A stretch of DNA of 21,548 nt from Syntrophorhabdaceae bacterium PtaU1.Bin034. GTDB taxonomy: Bacteria > Desulfobacterota_G > Syntrophorhabdia > Syntrophorhabdales > WCHB1-27. The stretch spans positions 1-21,548 of the forward strand of contig MVRP01000058.1 in NCBI GenBank assembly GCA_002067405.1. The letters are read 5' to 3'. Of the stretch, positions 21,099-21,548 are shown in pieces. The translations under genes were made by a program, and so were the position numbers. The first letter of the stretch is position 1. Every line of letters starts with the position of its first letter. Below the pieces are notes generated by a model that had not been told where the DNA came from, made no database searches, and saw nothing but the letters and a program-made list of their open reading frames with translations.

Positions 21099-21548
21099 AT
21101 GCAACAACCAGAGAACAAAAACGTTAACAACAGATCCCTCGAGAGGGCGTTACAGATACTCGACGCTTTCACCCAAGACCGGCAAGTTCTAACCTGTGTA
21201 CAGTTGTCAGAAATGCTTGATCTCCCCCGGGCAACGATCTTGCGACTATGCTCGACCCTGGTTAAATACAGGTATCTAAAGCAGGAAGGGGAATTGCACC
21301 GCTATTCTCTGGGAATGCGAATGTTCGAACAGGGCAGCGTCTTTTTCTATTCCCTGTCTATCCGGAAAGCCGCCTCGGCACACATGGAGGAACTGTTGCA
21401 GCAAACGCATGAAACCGTTTTTCTCGCCGTGCTTGACAACGACGAGCTGGTTTACATCGACAAAAGAGAAGATGACAATAGCCTTATCAGATTCACCTCG
21501 AAAATTGGAACCCGCCACTCTCCGCACTGGGGAATGTGTGGTCCGCTC
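21099..21548 (+). CDS. IclR-family transcriptional regulator (second of tandem pair, 5' part)
   Basis: 150 codons in frame to the window edge without a stop; the gene continues outside. The protein begins MQQPENKNVNNRSLERAL and follows the first IclR protein almost residue for residue (NRSLERALQILDAFT, LPRATILRLCSTLV, RYSLGMRMFEQG, ETVFLAVLDNDELVYIDKRE, PHWGMCGPL). It has the same N-terminal length, so this is a recent tandem duplication. About three quarters of the aligned residues look identical by eye. Differences cluster in the segment after SLSIRK, at the start of the effector domain. The start ATG 21099 has no Shine-Dalgarno site before it. The gap to the first gene is 79 bases, so each copy has its own promoter. 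Confidence 0.92.
   Translation, partial: MQQPENKNVNNRSLERALQILDAFTQDRQVLTCVQLSEMLDLPRATILRLCSTLVKYRYLKQEGELHRYSLGMRMFEQGSVFFYSLSIRKAASAHMEELLQQTHETVFLAVLDNDELVYIDKREDDNSLIRFTSKIGTRHSPHWGMCGPL

Noticed and set aside
20225..21548. Frameshifted or broken single IclR gene
   Set aside because: The first gene is complete with its own stop and the second has its own start, leader and N-terminus, so these are two separate paralogues.

Overview
The window looks like chromosomal DNA of a Gram-negative (diderm) anaerobe of the deltaproteobacterial / Desulfobacterota type. Evidence for a diderm is a complete outer-membrane flavour: a lipobox-carrying beta-barrel of the Omp85 surface-antigen type, a PagL-like lipid A deacylase and a hopanoid locus. 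Evidence for an anaerobic lifestyle is weaker: an AmrS radical SAM enzyme and a DUF116 protein. The assignment is by gene content and style, not by a marker gene.

Positions 1-9803 are a bacteriohopanoid locus. In order it holds the end of hpnK, a small EmrE/EamA-type transporter, squalene-hopene cyclase (shc), hpnA, a membrane DUF116 protein, a purine-rich inverted repeat, hpnH (radical SAM), a CruF/DUF422-family membrane protein, hpnG on the opposite strand, hpnI (glycosyltransferase) and a lipobox-bearing outer-membrane barrel. The plus-strand genes mostly overlap by 1-4 bases or lie within about 25 bases of each other, so they are probably co-translated. Known steps: Shc cyclises squalene, HpnH adds a 5'-deoxyadenosyl group, HpnG removes adenine, HpnI adds an N-acetylglucosamine and HpnK deacetylates it. 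HpnA is associated with the pathway but its step is not settled. The transporter, DUF116, CruF-like and barrel genes have no established role there and are the best candidates for new hopanoid biology (transport or further modification).

Positions 9804-12297 hold a long hairpin, a near-consensus sigma-70 promoter, a PAS histidine kinase with a cysteine-rich catalytic domain, a convergent PagL-like gene, and a short unrecognised ORF (53 codons). Positions 12298-17139 are a housekeeping run: M18 aminopeptidase, Lon protease and AmrS, closed by a strong intrinsic terminator.

Positions 17142-19985 are read on the minus strand: a DNA methyltransferase, a small winged-helix protein with its own promoter, and a chemotaxis-type transducer without a periplasmic sensor domain. 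From 20225 to the window end are two tandem, closely related IclR-family regulators, the second cut by the window edge. They share a conserved 25-base upstream element. Three genes (histidine kinase, winged-helix protein, second IclR) have promoters placed so close to the start codon that they may be leaderless or nearly so. No tRNA, rRNA, CRISPR array, transposase or prophage gene was seen.
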